Source: Streblospio benedicti (taxonomy: Eukaryota; Annelida; Polychaeta; Spionida; Spionidae). Taken from it: DNA of 64,000 nucleotides. The position numbers and the translations under genes were made by a program. The notes under the pieces were generated by a model. That model saw only the letters and a program-made list of their open reading frames with translations, was not told the DNA's origin and searched no databases. Below are positions 1-12,856 of the stretch, one piece after another (the stretch's first letter is position 1; every line of letters begins with the position of its first letter). Where the stretch lies: contig CM032662.1 in NCBI GenBank assembly GCA_019095985.1, forward strand, positions 13,377,137 through 13,441,136, in the 5' to 3' direction.

Positions 1-1314
1 CCCCCACCCCCGCAAGAAATTAAATATAGTTGATTTTTTCACGTACTCCCCTAGGTTTTTTCCCATACCGCAATTTCGGCGCATGATAAATGGTAACGTC
101 CTAAACTCCAATGACACTAATTTCTTGAAGATTTTAACACCAGCCAGGGAGGTCTTGTAAATAATGCAATCAATACTAAAAAAAAAAGGGTGTGGAAACA
201 ACAAAAAACATACAATTCAATATTTGCTATGAACAAACGCACGTCCTCAATTATGTAAATTTAATGCTCATTTATACAAGGGTCTAAAAGAACAACATAA
301 CAATTAACATAGAACATTTGTGGGAACTAGATTTATCATCTTGGTGATCAACATACAGTGAACTTTTTTCATTGGCATATAGATCCAGAATCATGAGAAT
401 AATCAATGAGAACGCGTATACTGTTGGGTGTGAGACCCCCTTCCAATCGATATACCTTTACTATTTCTTCTTTTGCAGTGCAGGTGATTTCAGAGATATG
501 TTGTGATCTTCAATTAATCAGGAGCGTGTTTTTAAGTGTTTGTTGAACTTTGTTCTAGAATAGAAATGGACATTATGACTAGCTATAGAACATGACAGTC
601 GATTTATAATTCTCGTTATCAAAAACATGCTACGAGCATGAAATGAACGTGACACGAAATGAAGACTAAATGACCAAATAAGACTGAAAATCCTCAAAAT
701 TCCAAACTGTCGTGTGTATGTGATTCCATCTTCGCTGTGGGTTCTCAATAAGTATAGATTGTCCTGTTAGTTTTTTTGTTTATTTTATCTACAGCCCCAT
801 CCATGCAGTGATGTCAAATGAAACTTTTACACACGAGTAGAAGACCACAGTTTGGTGCGTGTTTGTACGTATCCTGCGTAATACCAGACAAAAAAGGGTG
901 AACAAAGACTGTCTAAAAACTAGTTTTATAATCCTGCTACTGAAATGAGTGTAACTGGACGCGTTGGTTGACACGCTTTTACTGATTCTCCTGACAGTTT
1001 GGGATCAACGGCGTGCAGCCGTTTCCTAGTACGTGTAGTAAGGGTTCCGGGCTCTAGTTACATTGTAGGTTACATCGTCATCTGTGGCCGATGGTCGGTG
1101 GGTGGATGTGTTGAGAAACATTATCACTACCAAGTAGAACGTATCTACTGGGTATTTAAACATGAACAGGTGCCGATTGATTGTTGAATATCAACGCCAG
1201 TGGATGCGAGTGTGAAGTGTCGAACTACTAGTAGTTATTGACGAACAACGAACCAAATACCCACTAAAGTTAGCCAGCCAGCTTTCACCGTACTTAACTA
1301 TGATAAAGCCATAC
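1..1314. other. No gene recognised
   Basis: AT-rich sequence beginning with a short C-rich run. The open frames here are short and have no coding character or family resemblance. I see no tRNA, repeat array or transposon end that I can support. Confidence 0.6.
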
Positions 1315-1488
1315 CCATTCTACCATTATTCTCAAACTAGCCATTATATCCTCTGTGGTCCTCCACGCCGCTGTTGTTGGAGTATCTCGGTGTCGTATGG
1401 CCCTTGCCGCGCGCCACAGGTCGTTGAGCAATATGTCCAGGTGCAACATCACCTCAACCCCATCAATGTATCGATTTGATCTGTTGAG
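1315..1488 (-). CDS. Candidate internal exon, unidentified protein
   Basis: A GC-richer island in AT-rich surroundings reads open on the minus strand for about 58 codons (LNRSNRYIDG ... WRTTEDIMASLRIM). It is preceded by a fair acceptor (CACTTGAAG) and followed by two possible donors, GTAGAA after 1324 or GTATGG after 1315. Entry and exit are both phase 0, as in the three exons of the minus-strand gene at 12713-22833, so it could be a downstream exon of that gene more than 11 kb away. The peptide looks helical and has many Arg and Trp residues, but I do not recognise the family. An unrelated gene or an old mobile fragment is also possible. Only transcript evidence would settle it. Confidence 0.35.
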
Positions 1489-4400
1489 CTTCAAGTGTGC
1501 AGAACCATTCCAGTATGTGTGGCAAGATTATGTCAAAGCCTGATGTGCACAGCCGTGACTATGTTTGCTGTTGATCTTAATTGATATAGCATACACTTCT
1601 ATTCCATTATAATGCACTGATACCTGTTCAAATAATTTTAATTTATACTTAACTACAAGAGATAATCTCAAGTATTAGATTCCATCTATCCATATCCAAA
1701 TTAGCAAACTACTTACTGGTTATTTTACACTCCAAGATTTGCACAGGTTTTTACAATGGCCCTATCTTCTGAAAATCTGAGGTCCCATGCCTAGCATAAT
1801 TTTGAATAAACGAAAACACTGGATAATCCCACAACAAACAAACAGAGGTGCTTCTCATGAGAGACTGTTGTCCCTGCAAACACCGGGGCACGCAGCTCTT
1901 GACCTTTTTGGAGCTCAAACAATGAAAAATCATCCAATAAAACACAAAGATTCTTCACTATACCCCGTCCACGCATCCATTGCTTAACAGATTAGCATAT
2001 ATCATACAAATCTTGGGCATATTTTTTTTTCGTGATCTGTTGTAGAAGTAAATTCGTTGATATGGCAAGAAAGAAACTTAAATCTGCATGCGATGATGAC
2101 TTTGTATACACTAGTAACTGGTATTAACCATTTTGTGCCGATATTTGAATGGGATGTGTGATGTTTACTAATTATGAACGTGCATGGATGTTATATTTGA
2201 TGTACAATATCATGGCGCTTTTAATTTAGCAAAGTAAATAGTCTTAGTTCTATAATGATAAGTGTATATGAACGATGTATTACAAACATGTCATTATAGG
2301 ATTTGAAATTAGGTACCCTATTCTCTAGATGTTGAAATTGTCATTGACCATTATTTATATCAGTAATATTTACCAATGCAAAACCTCGTTTATAGATAGA
2401 TACATCACGGCTTTGTATATGAACGTCTATTGTCCCATTAGAAAGTAAAACTTCTTATGTATCAGAATTCTGATTATAAATCAATATTCTTTTTCATATT
2501 TGATGTGACAGTCATAGAAATGTTTGACGGCATTGCCCTTTCTAAAGAGCTGGAATCCGCACAACAGAAGTTTTGCTTGTGTTGTATCATTTTGCAATTT
2601 TGGCTAAAAAGATTCATAAAATACACAATGCTTTCAATCATTGTTATTTATAACGGAATGCCACTTATATAATGGCTTTATCTAGACAGTATTTCACCTG
2701 AAAATGTGCTCTTATTGTAACATTTTCACGTTCCAATGAAACTTTAATTCGTGATATTTCAAGCAAAATTGTCATTGCTTGAAATAAGTCAATCCTAATG
2801 GCCCAATCAGAGCTCTGTGCACAGCAGTGAAGTAATTAAGATAATGCATTTATTGCTTCTTAAGTAAATGGGGAGTGATGAAGACAATCCATGGTAGAGG
2901 TGGCACCTCTAAATCCACAATAACGATGACACAGCTTTTAGATTTGTTTCTAGTTAGACTCTTTTTACTTATCTAAAAAAATTGTCATTCAATCAAAATG
3001 TGCTTATGCGTGAGTTCTATGGATATGGGCATATTTATACACATACTTAAAATTCTCAAAAAGTATTATTTTGTTTTATTGCTGATCCACACATTTACCG
3101 GCAATTTAGTAATTGTTATTTTAACGGTATTATGTTGCATCGTGTGTTAATATGTTGATCAAGAACCACGTGTTATACATGTTTTATTGGACTTCAATTT
3201 CTTCATATGATAGTCAAAAGCAAAGTGTATAGCATATCGTGTTCCTTGAACCCTCACACACATTCGACGTACAAATATTTTCAATACGCCAAACAAGGAT
3301 AATAATGTTTTCAAAATGCCGAACACATATTTTATTGTTGCTCATTCCATACTATGTTCATAACTTGATAAGCAATATATAAGTTGTTGTTTTTCAGAAG
3401 ACTTGTTCAAATCTATGAATATAAAACACTTAAATAGGCAATGTCTGAACATAAAGACCTTGGCTCGCCTAGCTGGCAACTGACCACGTTAAAAGTCGTT
3501 TGTCTCTGATGAAGTAACTAATGGCTGTCTTTTGAGTTGGCACCGTAAACGCCAGTCCCATAAAGTTATATAATGAGAGGATGGTGATTCTCAACACGTT
3601 ATTTACAGCGTTATAACACGCGTGAATGGGCGAATAATGCTATTTGTTTTACTTTAAAAAGTACCCACGCACAACAAATCCTGTTCCTGATGGGTGTTGT
3701 TGTTGCTGCTGCTGTTGCTGGTGCCGTATGACTGTCATTGTTTGTAGCTTTGTTTTGTTTTGTTGTTATTGTGTTTTCTGTGAGACTGTGAGTGGTTATA
3801 AGTTCACAAAACACTAACAAGACATCGTACTTTTAAATTGTAGAAACTATTCAGAATTCATTCACAAACATGTTAACTATAAACGAACGCGTCTAAATGC
3901 CGCCGCTGGAGATAGAGCCAAGTGTGAACATCGTCATGATGTGACCATTGTAGACTGCCCCTGCACCCTGCTAGAGGGGACAATGCCGCCCCCGCCCCCC
4001 TCTCACAGACCGTGTCACTGTCAGGTCACCAAGCCCATAATAACACACACGTACATTAGATATGCCGGAACCCTACATTAATTGGGAACTTTCTAAGTTG
4101 AATATCATTGGCCCACGATAAGATGGGTCAGATGGGGAAATTGTGACCGATTTCACACGGGGAAGATAATTGAAGAGATGACAAGTTCCAAGGGTAATAA
4201 AACCAGGTGTTCGTTTTATATGATCATTTCAATGTGCATGGTGTATGTATTTGTATATTATAAATAGTTCAGTGTCTTTTTGCAATCTATGATTTATATA
4301 TAAACGCTACATACAGCTGTGATTGATCCCTGCTGTGCTTTTTAAATATTGATGATAAGCAAAGCATTAAAAAAAACGTCTACCGTATAAAAGGGGCCAT

Positions 4401-7400
4401 AATGAATAATTTACAATCCTATGATAGCATCAGCATTTTCCATGTATAAACAAAACGAACACTTTACATAGAATGAGTCACTAATCGTGAATGTCATTGG
4501 GAGTTTATCGACAGTTTAATTCAATAAGATTACAGAATTCATATTGGTTTATGAATAATATTTGTCCAATGTTGTCAGCCAATTTGCCGCAGACAATATA
4601 ATAATAAGCATGATCATGATTGTCCCCGCGTTCAGAAGACCTCAGTGAAGATATAAGCTATCTTTCCAGCATTCAAATCAGTGCAAAAACATTCTTATAT
4701 TTCCATCGCTAGCATATAATAGTCATAATACGATCTACCAGCTCAAATAACCAATACTGATGACAGAATAAAGATACGCTTGAAGTTCAGTCAACCTCTC
4801 AACGTTGACTGGACTTAACATAATAGGGCAGTCGCAGCTAGTCCACTGTATTAGATTTGACGGCAGCATTGGCGTTGCAGAATAGCAAGGTCATCAAACG
4901 GCGGACTGCCCAATGTCAGATTAAGGGCATCGGGGAGGCTGAGTGAACTGCAACCGAAGGCCCCCAAGAGCCCCCACATTTTGGGGACATGAAGCACATA
5001 ATTTTCAATGTTAAGAGCACGACTATTTAGGTACACGCAGCATTTATTTCAAGAATTGTTTTAACTCCCAGATATATTTGGATCAAACTTCCTTTGAATG
5101 ATTAATAAACTTAAAACAAACTTATTCTCACAATGATACGGCAAAAGGCCAATAGCCCAAAAATTAGTCGGGTTCTGTGACCAAACAATGTGACAATCCA
5201 GATCATTGGTGCATTCTATTGATGCATACACTCTTTCCCCACTTTGATACTCCGTGACACAGTACAAACTACATTTTCGATCTTCATGTCAATCATAACA
5301 CTGAGTACATTTTCCCTGATGCACTTGGACAGTATAATTAGTTTTCCCCGATCAAACAAAGCGCATGGCCCAATGTTATGTTCCCAGCTGTGCAATCCCA
5401 AATCATTAAGTACGGAGCAAGTTGTGTGATAACTTCACACCTTGCCACCTTGGTTTCTCTATGTAACCTGTATGGCTGCACGTTGTTATGGTGCACTGGG
5501 AAACTTTTTCTATAAATATGGAATTACAGAAATGTGTTTTCAATATGGACAGCCTATACACAGTATCTCTTGACTTGTTCATGCATAAATTAATTGCATG
5601 TACCATACTTTTTGGTGGAATTTTTAACAGTCTCCCATGTATTGCACTGCAAAATGTGTTAACATGTTATTAATTGCAAACAGATGTTTTTAATTACAAT
5701 GTCCGATTTCCCATATTTAGTTTATACCTCTATACGCATGAACTAGACCATATATTATCTTCAACATATCACTCACAAAAAATATTTATTATATTGTACA
5801 TATTTGTTATATTGTACTGTTTCAATTCTACTTTTGGCAAGCAATACAGAGGAGCCAGGTCGTAAAGAGACATTAAAACTTCATAACTACATTAATATGA
5901 TAATACTTATTGAAGTCGCAGTTGATGACAAGTACAACACTGCAATTAAATGTATAATTAGACCATTAATTCTATTTTTACGGGGGCTATGAAGTTCATT
6001 GATTTAATTTACTTACCTGGGCGGTATCATCGATTTATTGAAAACCACTGACCTATCATCAATAAGTGTCGTGTTTTGCTATTCTCCAGTCCACTTTAGT
6101 ATATCTAATGTTTGTTTTTAATAAGAGGGTGGCTTTTTGCTTTTTATGTGTGTGTACTGAATAATTACTGCAATCAGTACATGGTGCAATAATGAAAACA
6201 AACCTTCATTTAAATAAGAAGTGACGAAATCGATGTTCTAAAAACAGAATAACACAAATTTCGCATGCGGGTTCTTAAAAAGGTAACTGAACTTATAGGC
6301 ATTGAACACTTAATACGTACTTTGCATATACATTCACATACAGTAGATGTTCTCAATCTATACTCATCTCATGGGGTATACTCAAAATCAGGTGAGCAGG
6401 CCCGTATAATTTCTGTATGTTACTTGTACCATTACAATTTCAACGTACCTAGCCAGAGTTTTGCAAGTTATCCACTTTTTATCCTCTTAAACACGGTAAA
6501 GCTCCATAAAAATGAATATGAGTTAGTATTCCAAATAAGGTAGTACCTGTGTGACGAGTAGTCGATGTGATAGAGCATATGGTAGTGGCTGCAAGCACTG
6601 TACTTCCAGCCAGAAGGTGATATGTGCGCCAGGTGGGCTTTCATTGCATGTTAGTCTGCTTTGTAAGGAGCAAACGGCACTAATAATAAAATGGAAAGTC
6701 CAACTAAACACTGAAGAAATGTTGTCATATTGATAACTTTTATTGGGGGTAATTGATAAACATAAGCGTGTTGAAGTATTTTTATTAGCTGATATGAATA
6801 TCATATCTTACAGCTAATAGAATGGTGTAAATACAACGCACACAAAAGGTAAATACCAGATTCAATTCAATTATTCATTTACTTTTGTCTGTTGAAAAGT
6901 TTGACTCTGTAAGCCGTACGCATGGTACGTAGCCCAATGTTCGTGCGCATCACACGAACATGCATTCCCATTGTTTAGGGTTTAGCATTCATACCGAGGG
7001 GGTCGTTACACGAAGATTAGACCTATTAGATGCGGTGCCATGGTTATTGACATTCAAAATAATGCCCTAGTAGCACTTTTTTTCTCGTGTGCTGTTAAAA
7101 CATTTCCGAGCTCGTAATTACACATCATATATTTCACAGCACAATCGTGTGTCTGCCAGCACTGTAATTTAAGCAGTCGCGACCAGGGGCGCTTAAGCAC
7201 ATTCCTACACAATGATATATTCAAAACCAATTACACTTTTGTTATGGACTATTGTTTTAGGTTAAGAATAACCTACTACTTGGCATTGATGACATCTGGG
7301 CACAGTGTATGTTGGTTCGAACAACCTTAACGGACAGGTGTAGTGTTTCATATTACAAAAGAACGATGACCTTCATCTGTAGATCTTTGGTCTGATGACT

Positions 7401-9145
7401 CTTGTTTTTACCGCCTGCATTGAACACCAAACCACGCGTATACTCAGAGCCGACGATATTTATTCAAATGATAATCACACTAAAAAAAAGTGCGTTTTAG
7501 TTACATGAATGTCTGCAGCAGAAGTCATAATCCATAACGTACCCTGTGGAAGTGATTGTTGGCGCGTGCGTCTATTTTGACATTTTGACAGACTTGTCAC
7601 TCACTCGCCGAAAACACAATGCTAAGAGTTCTGTGATATCGTTAGATAATGAAATAATTAGTTGTAATAACGCTCATAACACTATCCATAAATCAAATCA
7701 TACAGATGTAGACGATATAGAACACAAGATGTCAGTCAATAATAACTTCTTACATAATCAATTCATTTTCTATCAAAAGGATATTATGCTACACTTCATT
7801 CTCAAATTCAAAGTTTATTAAATTAGCAAATCTTAGCTTTCAAAAGCATGAAAGGAACATTCTTTGTTCTTCCAAAAATTCCTCAAATAATTACAGTAGA
7901 CATATCTTGTATAGTAATGTTTTGCATTAATGTTTTGTAGCATTGGGGATGGAACATACTCTATAATTATGTATTCTTAATGTTTTATTTTAATAATGAT
8001 AATCTTCTGCTAGGTTCAGGAGTTTGTCAGAATTAAAATTGGTTATGCCCATCAAAATATCGAATGACCTAAGAGATTATCAAAGGTTTTTGTGTACGTC
8101 AGCATTGTGAATGCAAATTTAAACGCTTTTGTATAAGAGATATAAGAGCAATGATGCTGATATGACAATAAAGCTAGCTTAGCATAATAAATATTCCCAT
8201 ACATCAAGATTGTTGGTGTTATTTTCGTGTTTAGTCCTGACATATATAGGTCATTATGCCGTGAGCATTTTCAAAAACATATTATTTTCCCAAACAAACT
8301 TCAAGGTGAAGACAAACGTGCGCCAGCTATGATGGGTTCTCATATTTTCAAATTAGTGAAACCATTGGTCACAAACTTCAAAATTAAACACCATTTATTT
8401 ACACATATTATAATTTTGTTTTTCTGCATTTTCATCAGCATTTAGTAAAACTAATGCACAATGACATCTGTACAATAGAAAATTGCGGGGATTGCCCTTT
8501 CAAAGGTGGTGGGAATGAAGTAATCATGACCTCTCCGTGTGTGTGTCACTCGTCGCAAAGTTTTATGAAATTCCTATGTTGTCATGTTAATACATACTGT
8601 GAACATGATCATAAAAGAAGATCTTCCCATGTTGGCTGACATCACTAATAATAACTGCGTTAACAAGGAATGTTTCACAGCAGTTATCACTATTTAAGAC
8701 AATGACAATGTCAACTTTGACGGTTTCTCTGCATTTATTGACACCATTTCATAATATATCATGTCATTTATATTTCAATGCAGGTGCCGGCTAGAACATT
8801 ATGATTTGTTCAATAACCAAATATTTGTTATGAAAGCATCATATGAAAGCGTCTAATGTCTGATGATTTGTCAGATGATAATGACATTAAGAGAGATTAA
8901 GGCTTTGTTTATACGTGGTAATATGCTATGTCATAAATTCTATCAGTGTACTCAGATAATAGGAAAATTTTATTCCACGCTTATTGCTCAAACAATTATG
9001 GCTGTGAGCTATGGGGCAGATATAAAAGAGCCCAATCAAAGAAGGTTGTGGTAGCATGTAATAATATATTTAGAAAGTTTATGAATATTGAATACATGGT
9101 ACAATTATGTCTGCAGCATTTGTTAATGCCAATGTTGATTCTTTA
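1489..9145. other. Long stretch without a firm gene
   Basis: Mostly AT-rich, non-coding-looking DNA. It contains a short GTT/GCT microsatellite at 3694-3721 and a GC-rich patch with C-runs at about 3890-4020. At 4850-5400 two or three overlapping minus-strand frames look like eroded coding sequence of unknown origin. The longest frames, at 6265-6543 and 7546-7821 on the plus strand, have no start context, splice sites or recognisable motif. If the exon at 1315-1488 belongs to the minus-strand gene, this stretch is intronic. Confidence 0.5.
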
Positions 9146-9221
9146 GACCCCCATTTCACATGGCCGATCCTAGCTCCATATCCTCCAAAAGACACCCGAT
9201 TTGTCATTTCTGGGTGGATCG
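9146..9221 (+). repeat. Left terminal inverted repeat
   Basis: Left arm of the 1.3-kb TTA-flanked transposon. It pairs with 10373-10448 at about 86 percent identity with no gaps. Confidence 0.8.
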
Positions 9222-10372
9222 TGCGTGATCTGGCCTCAAATGTGGAGTGATTTCGTTGGTTCGGCAGGGAATGGGCCACTTTTGGTCGGTTCTGGGCTAA
9301 CTTTTCTTTTTTCTGTTTGTGTGCTCCATGGCCAAGCTTTTCGGTGCTGTCTGGGAGGTTTCTCTAGCATTTGCAACATCCTAAGGTCTCTTTAATTGCT
9401 TAACTGTGGCCTCGTCTGCTGCTTTGAGAAGATGTATTGTGACTGATGAAACCGTATGTGCCGCCGCTACCATTACAATCTGAAGCAATGGAACCATAAA
9501 AGGGAAGCATCTTTTTCAACTGCACGATGCTCCAATACAAATGGTGTCCACCTGGGGGAAATGACACATTTCTGACGGGTTCTGGTCCAAAAGGTGTTAT
9601 CACTTCTCTGGAGAAGTGATTTTCACTTTTTTCGGCCTCTGGGCTCCCGTTATAGGATTATTGAGATGTTGATCAGGATCAACGTTTTGGTTTTCTGGTT
9701 CGTCTGGAAGACTAACTTGTTGATCGTTAGGTCTCTCCGCTAACGGTGGGTTTGCTGACAATTTCCACAAAGATGTTCCCGTTTTATGGTGTACTAGTTC
9801 TGAATGGTCCCATTAGCTTGCCTTGTCCTCCAGTCCATCAGAAATTTCACGGGGGGGGGGGGGGGAATCATTGTTTATTGTGTCATTGAAGGGCTAAACT
9901 CAAAGACGTATTTTCAATGATTAGGCAACGAATAATTGTAACAACGACAGCACTTAATCGTGTTGTAGCTCATCAGCAACACCAGAAGGAAGAGAGAAGA
10001 GAGAATAATACAAGAGATTGTAGAAGATGAAGATGATGAAGCTTCAGAAGGCGGCCTTGAAGATGTTCAAGTTGTTGCTCACCAGCAGAGACGACCATAT
10101 ACTGATACTAGATTATGGGTACGGCTCTAGGTCCGTCATGCTGCTGTTTTGAAGAGAAACGCGTGTTGAAAGACCAAAGCTGATGGTATTGCACGGTTTA
10201 ATGGCCACAAAGCCGCTATTTCTGGCAGCCGAACATCACACCTCTTCAGAATGCTTCGTCTGTCTCGGCCCTTTCCCGTCACCTACAACGTCTCTGACGG
10301 CTTGTACGGCTCGGTGACTATAACAAGCTTCCTCTTCAGACAGATACGTAATAAATATTGACACAAATCCGC

Positions 10373-10448
10373 CGATCCACCCCGAAATGATAGATCTGGC
10401 GTGTTTTGGAGGATCTGTTGCTAGGATCGGCCATGTCAAATGGGGGCC
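10373..10448 (-). repeat. Right terminal inverted repeat
   Basis: Right arm of the same transposon, the reverse complement of 9146-9221, ending at the second TTA. Confidence 0.8.
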
Positions 10449-10451
10449 TTA

Positions 10452-12712
10452 CCAAGTTAATGGACGAGTGGCAGTCTCCACAAATTGTAAGATGCTCAGC
10501 GGCGATCTGGCTGTGAGATAATCACCCTGATCACAATATTTAGACCCTTACATCCACCCACGAATAACGTATGGTTTTATCAGTTTGATACAATTACTGA
10601 ACACTAACTAGTCAGGCATGAACGTGATTGATGCGCCGCCTTCCGCAGCCGCCATATAAGATTTAGACAAATTGTTTTACAAGATACAATACTTTCTAAA
10701 TCAATTGTAATCATAGTTTAATTATTTCCTCATCACAATGCTGAGCGGAATATATACAGTTTGTGCAAACCTGTAAGTGCGGGAAATTTCTTTCGACGCC
10801 TTTAACTTGGACCACACACAATGCGCTACCTAACCTCTGGACATAATGTGCTCAGTGCCCAAGATCCCCCACGTGCCAAATGCCAGCATTTAACTCGTAA
10901 AAGAAAAAAACAACCAAAATAGTACACAGAAAGCACAAATTCCATGCTAAATGTTTGCAAGTTGTTGTTATTGTCAATTCGAGCATATACTTTTAAGTGC
11001 ATATGAATGACAATAGAAGATTCTTGAAGCTACCTCTTAGTGCACAATGTTAATTTCATGCTTGGGAGTGCACGATTAATTTTTCTTTTCAGTTTCACAG
11101 CCGATCTGGATATATCTTTTATCAACTCGTCTGAAATGATTAATGAATCAAAACATAGCAATCCAATCAATTGTTATTCAATTCAGAAAGAGGTCTTAGT
11201 CGACTATGAAATGCGAAATTGAGAAAACACATGAATTGGGTCACACTCTGGGACGTATGCAGTCTTTTCTAAGTTTTTGAAAGTGGTAAATTTATTGGAG
11301 CAAAAACCATGTCAGACATTTTTATAGATCCTCCATCAGAGACGTCATCAACTGAACACCTTTACATCAGGACAGGTACACACGTCAAACCCACCGATGG
11401 ATCTAGAATAATGCGGTCACAAATTAGCAGTTCCAAATTAGTGTCAGATCCAGTTTTTTGGAAGGCTTCAAAGCGTGCGTATGAACACATGCTTTCAAAT
11501 GGCCCCTTTCAAATATCCGGGTGCGGAAGACACGCGCAACCATTCTCGCCTGGTTCGTGGGGAAAACGAATGCAAAATGGGAAAAATAAATAGTGGAGTG
11601 TCCGCTGTATTTCCCCTGGATCTACATATACTGCAAATTGTGTGTATAGAATTTCTTCATATTTGGTAATTATTAGTATAACTCACAGGTCCACGGGGCA
11701 CCATACCAGGACTTTCTACTACTCTTAAGTTGCAATTGACCCAATTATATGGTGTCAATATTTGTTTTAATATAGGTATGTTTGCTGCATAAACAACATA
11801 ATTGAAATTTTGGATTATGTGAAAATCCATATGTAGTTCTACTCAATGTAACTATGATGAATTTCGTATTGACATTTGAGATTACCAAAAATGCAAACAG
11901 TCTCACTACAAAACCTACGTAAGTATTAGATCCTGGAATTTTTATACCCTGCGGGATAGATCATCAAAACCACTTTCATCAAAGAATTATTTTCGACAGC
12001 TTGAGCGTTGTTCTTTTGTGGCAAACCAAAACACACCCATGCATGTTTGCATCCAAACAAACATGCATACTTCTTATCGCTATTACATAATTGAATTGGA
12101 GCATTCCAAACATTATGGGATAATCGACTGCGTATGACGATTTACATTGAACACGAAAAATAATAGATGCGACCTCAACAAATAGTCTTAGATAATTTAG
12201 AGATTAATGGTGTGATATCTCCATGTGTGTGCATTGCACAAGACTCTCAGTATTCTATCGTATCAACGTGTTGTTAAAAAGTATGGATTGCATAATAATA
12301 TAATTATTCATACTTTTCCGTTAAGACCTGTACCTTACAAGGACTTGGTGACTTGACGGAGAAGACGATTTATAAAACAGATTGAGCTGTGCAAGGCATA
12401 CAAAATCTACACTAGTACAGGGCAAACGTTTTACTCTCTTTCATTTAATACCAATTTTGGACATAATATTCCCCATACAGCCGACACTTGTAAGAAAACC
12501 TTCTAGAAAAAATGGAAGTTAAAATTTTAAAATGATAATAATCGCACGCAAAATATCTGTTATCTTGTGCATAACGGTAGATCAAGGTCGATACTCATAA
12601 ACAAAGGTTATGCTCAATTTCTCATTCCATTCTCCTCTACTTTTGGCTCCAATGGCTATTATAGAAAACATTAGAAACACAGCAGATCGAGGATCACACA
12701 CACAGTACTTAC
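10452..12712. other. No firm gene; probably intron or downstream flank
   Basis: AT-rich sequence downstream of the coiled-coil exon of the minus-strand gene. A 94-codon plus-strand frame at 11309-11593 is the longest, but it has no recognisable motif and no good splice signals. No repeat or RNA gene is seen. Confidence 0.5.
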
Positions 12713-12856
12713 AGGGAGCTTGGGCTTCATGTTCCTGTACTTGTTGAAGCGGTCCATGATGTGCTTGAGCTCCTCATTGCGCTTGCGGTGTTCCGCCTCA
12801 ATCTGCTTCAGCCGGTTCATCGCCATGCTCGAGTCGAGCAACTCAGAGGGAATTTT
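12713..12856 (-). CDS. Coiled-coil exon of the unidentified gene
   Basis: This is a symmetric 48-codon exon (phase 0/0) with good splice sites and higher GC than its surroundings. It encodes a charged amphipathic helix (MNRLKQIEAEHRKRNEELKH and onward), typical of a short coiled coil that mediates protein contacts. Confidence 0.65.

Larger units (their letters stand above)
9146..10448. mobile_element. DNA transposon with long TIRs, TTA target duplication
   Basis: The two ends are inverted copies of 76 bp that differ at about 11 positions, beginning G(A/G)CCCCCATTT(C/G)ACATGG. The trinucleotide TTA flanks both sides (9143-9145 and 10449-10451), the target duplication of PIF/Harbinger-type elements. 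At 1.3 kb it is too short for an autonomous copy with two genes. The interior has a 15-base G run at 9851-9865 and an acidic plus-strand frame around 10005-10129 (RIIQEIVEDEDDEASEGG) ending in RRPYTDTRLWVRL. That frame may be a relic of an element protein, but I cannot match it to a transposase. No complete gene is present. The family call rests on the target site; the ends themselves are directly visible. Confidence 0.75.

Noticed and set aside
3480-3560. Hammerhead-like core (CTGATGAAG)
   Set aside because: No GAAA partner or flanking stems are present.
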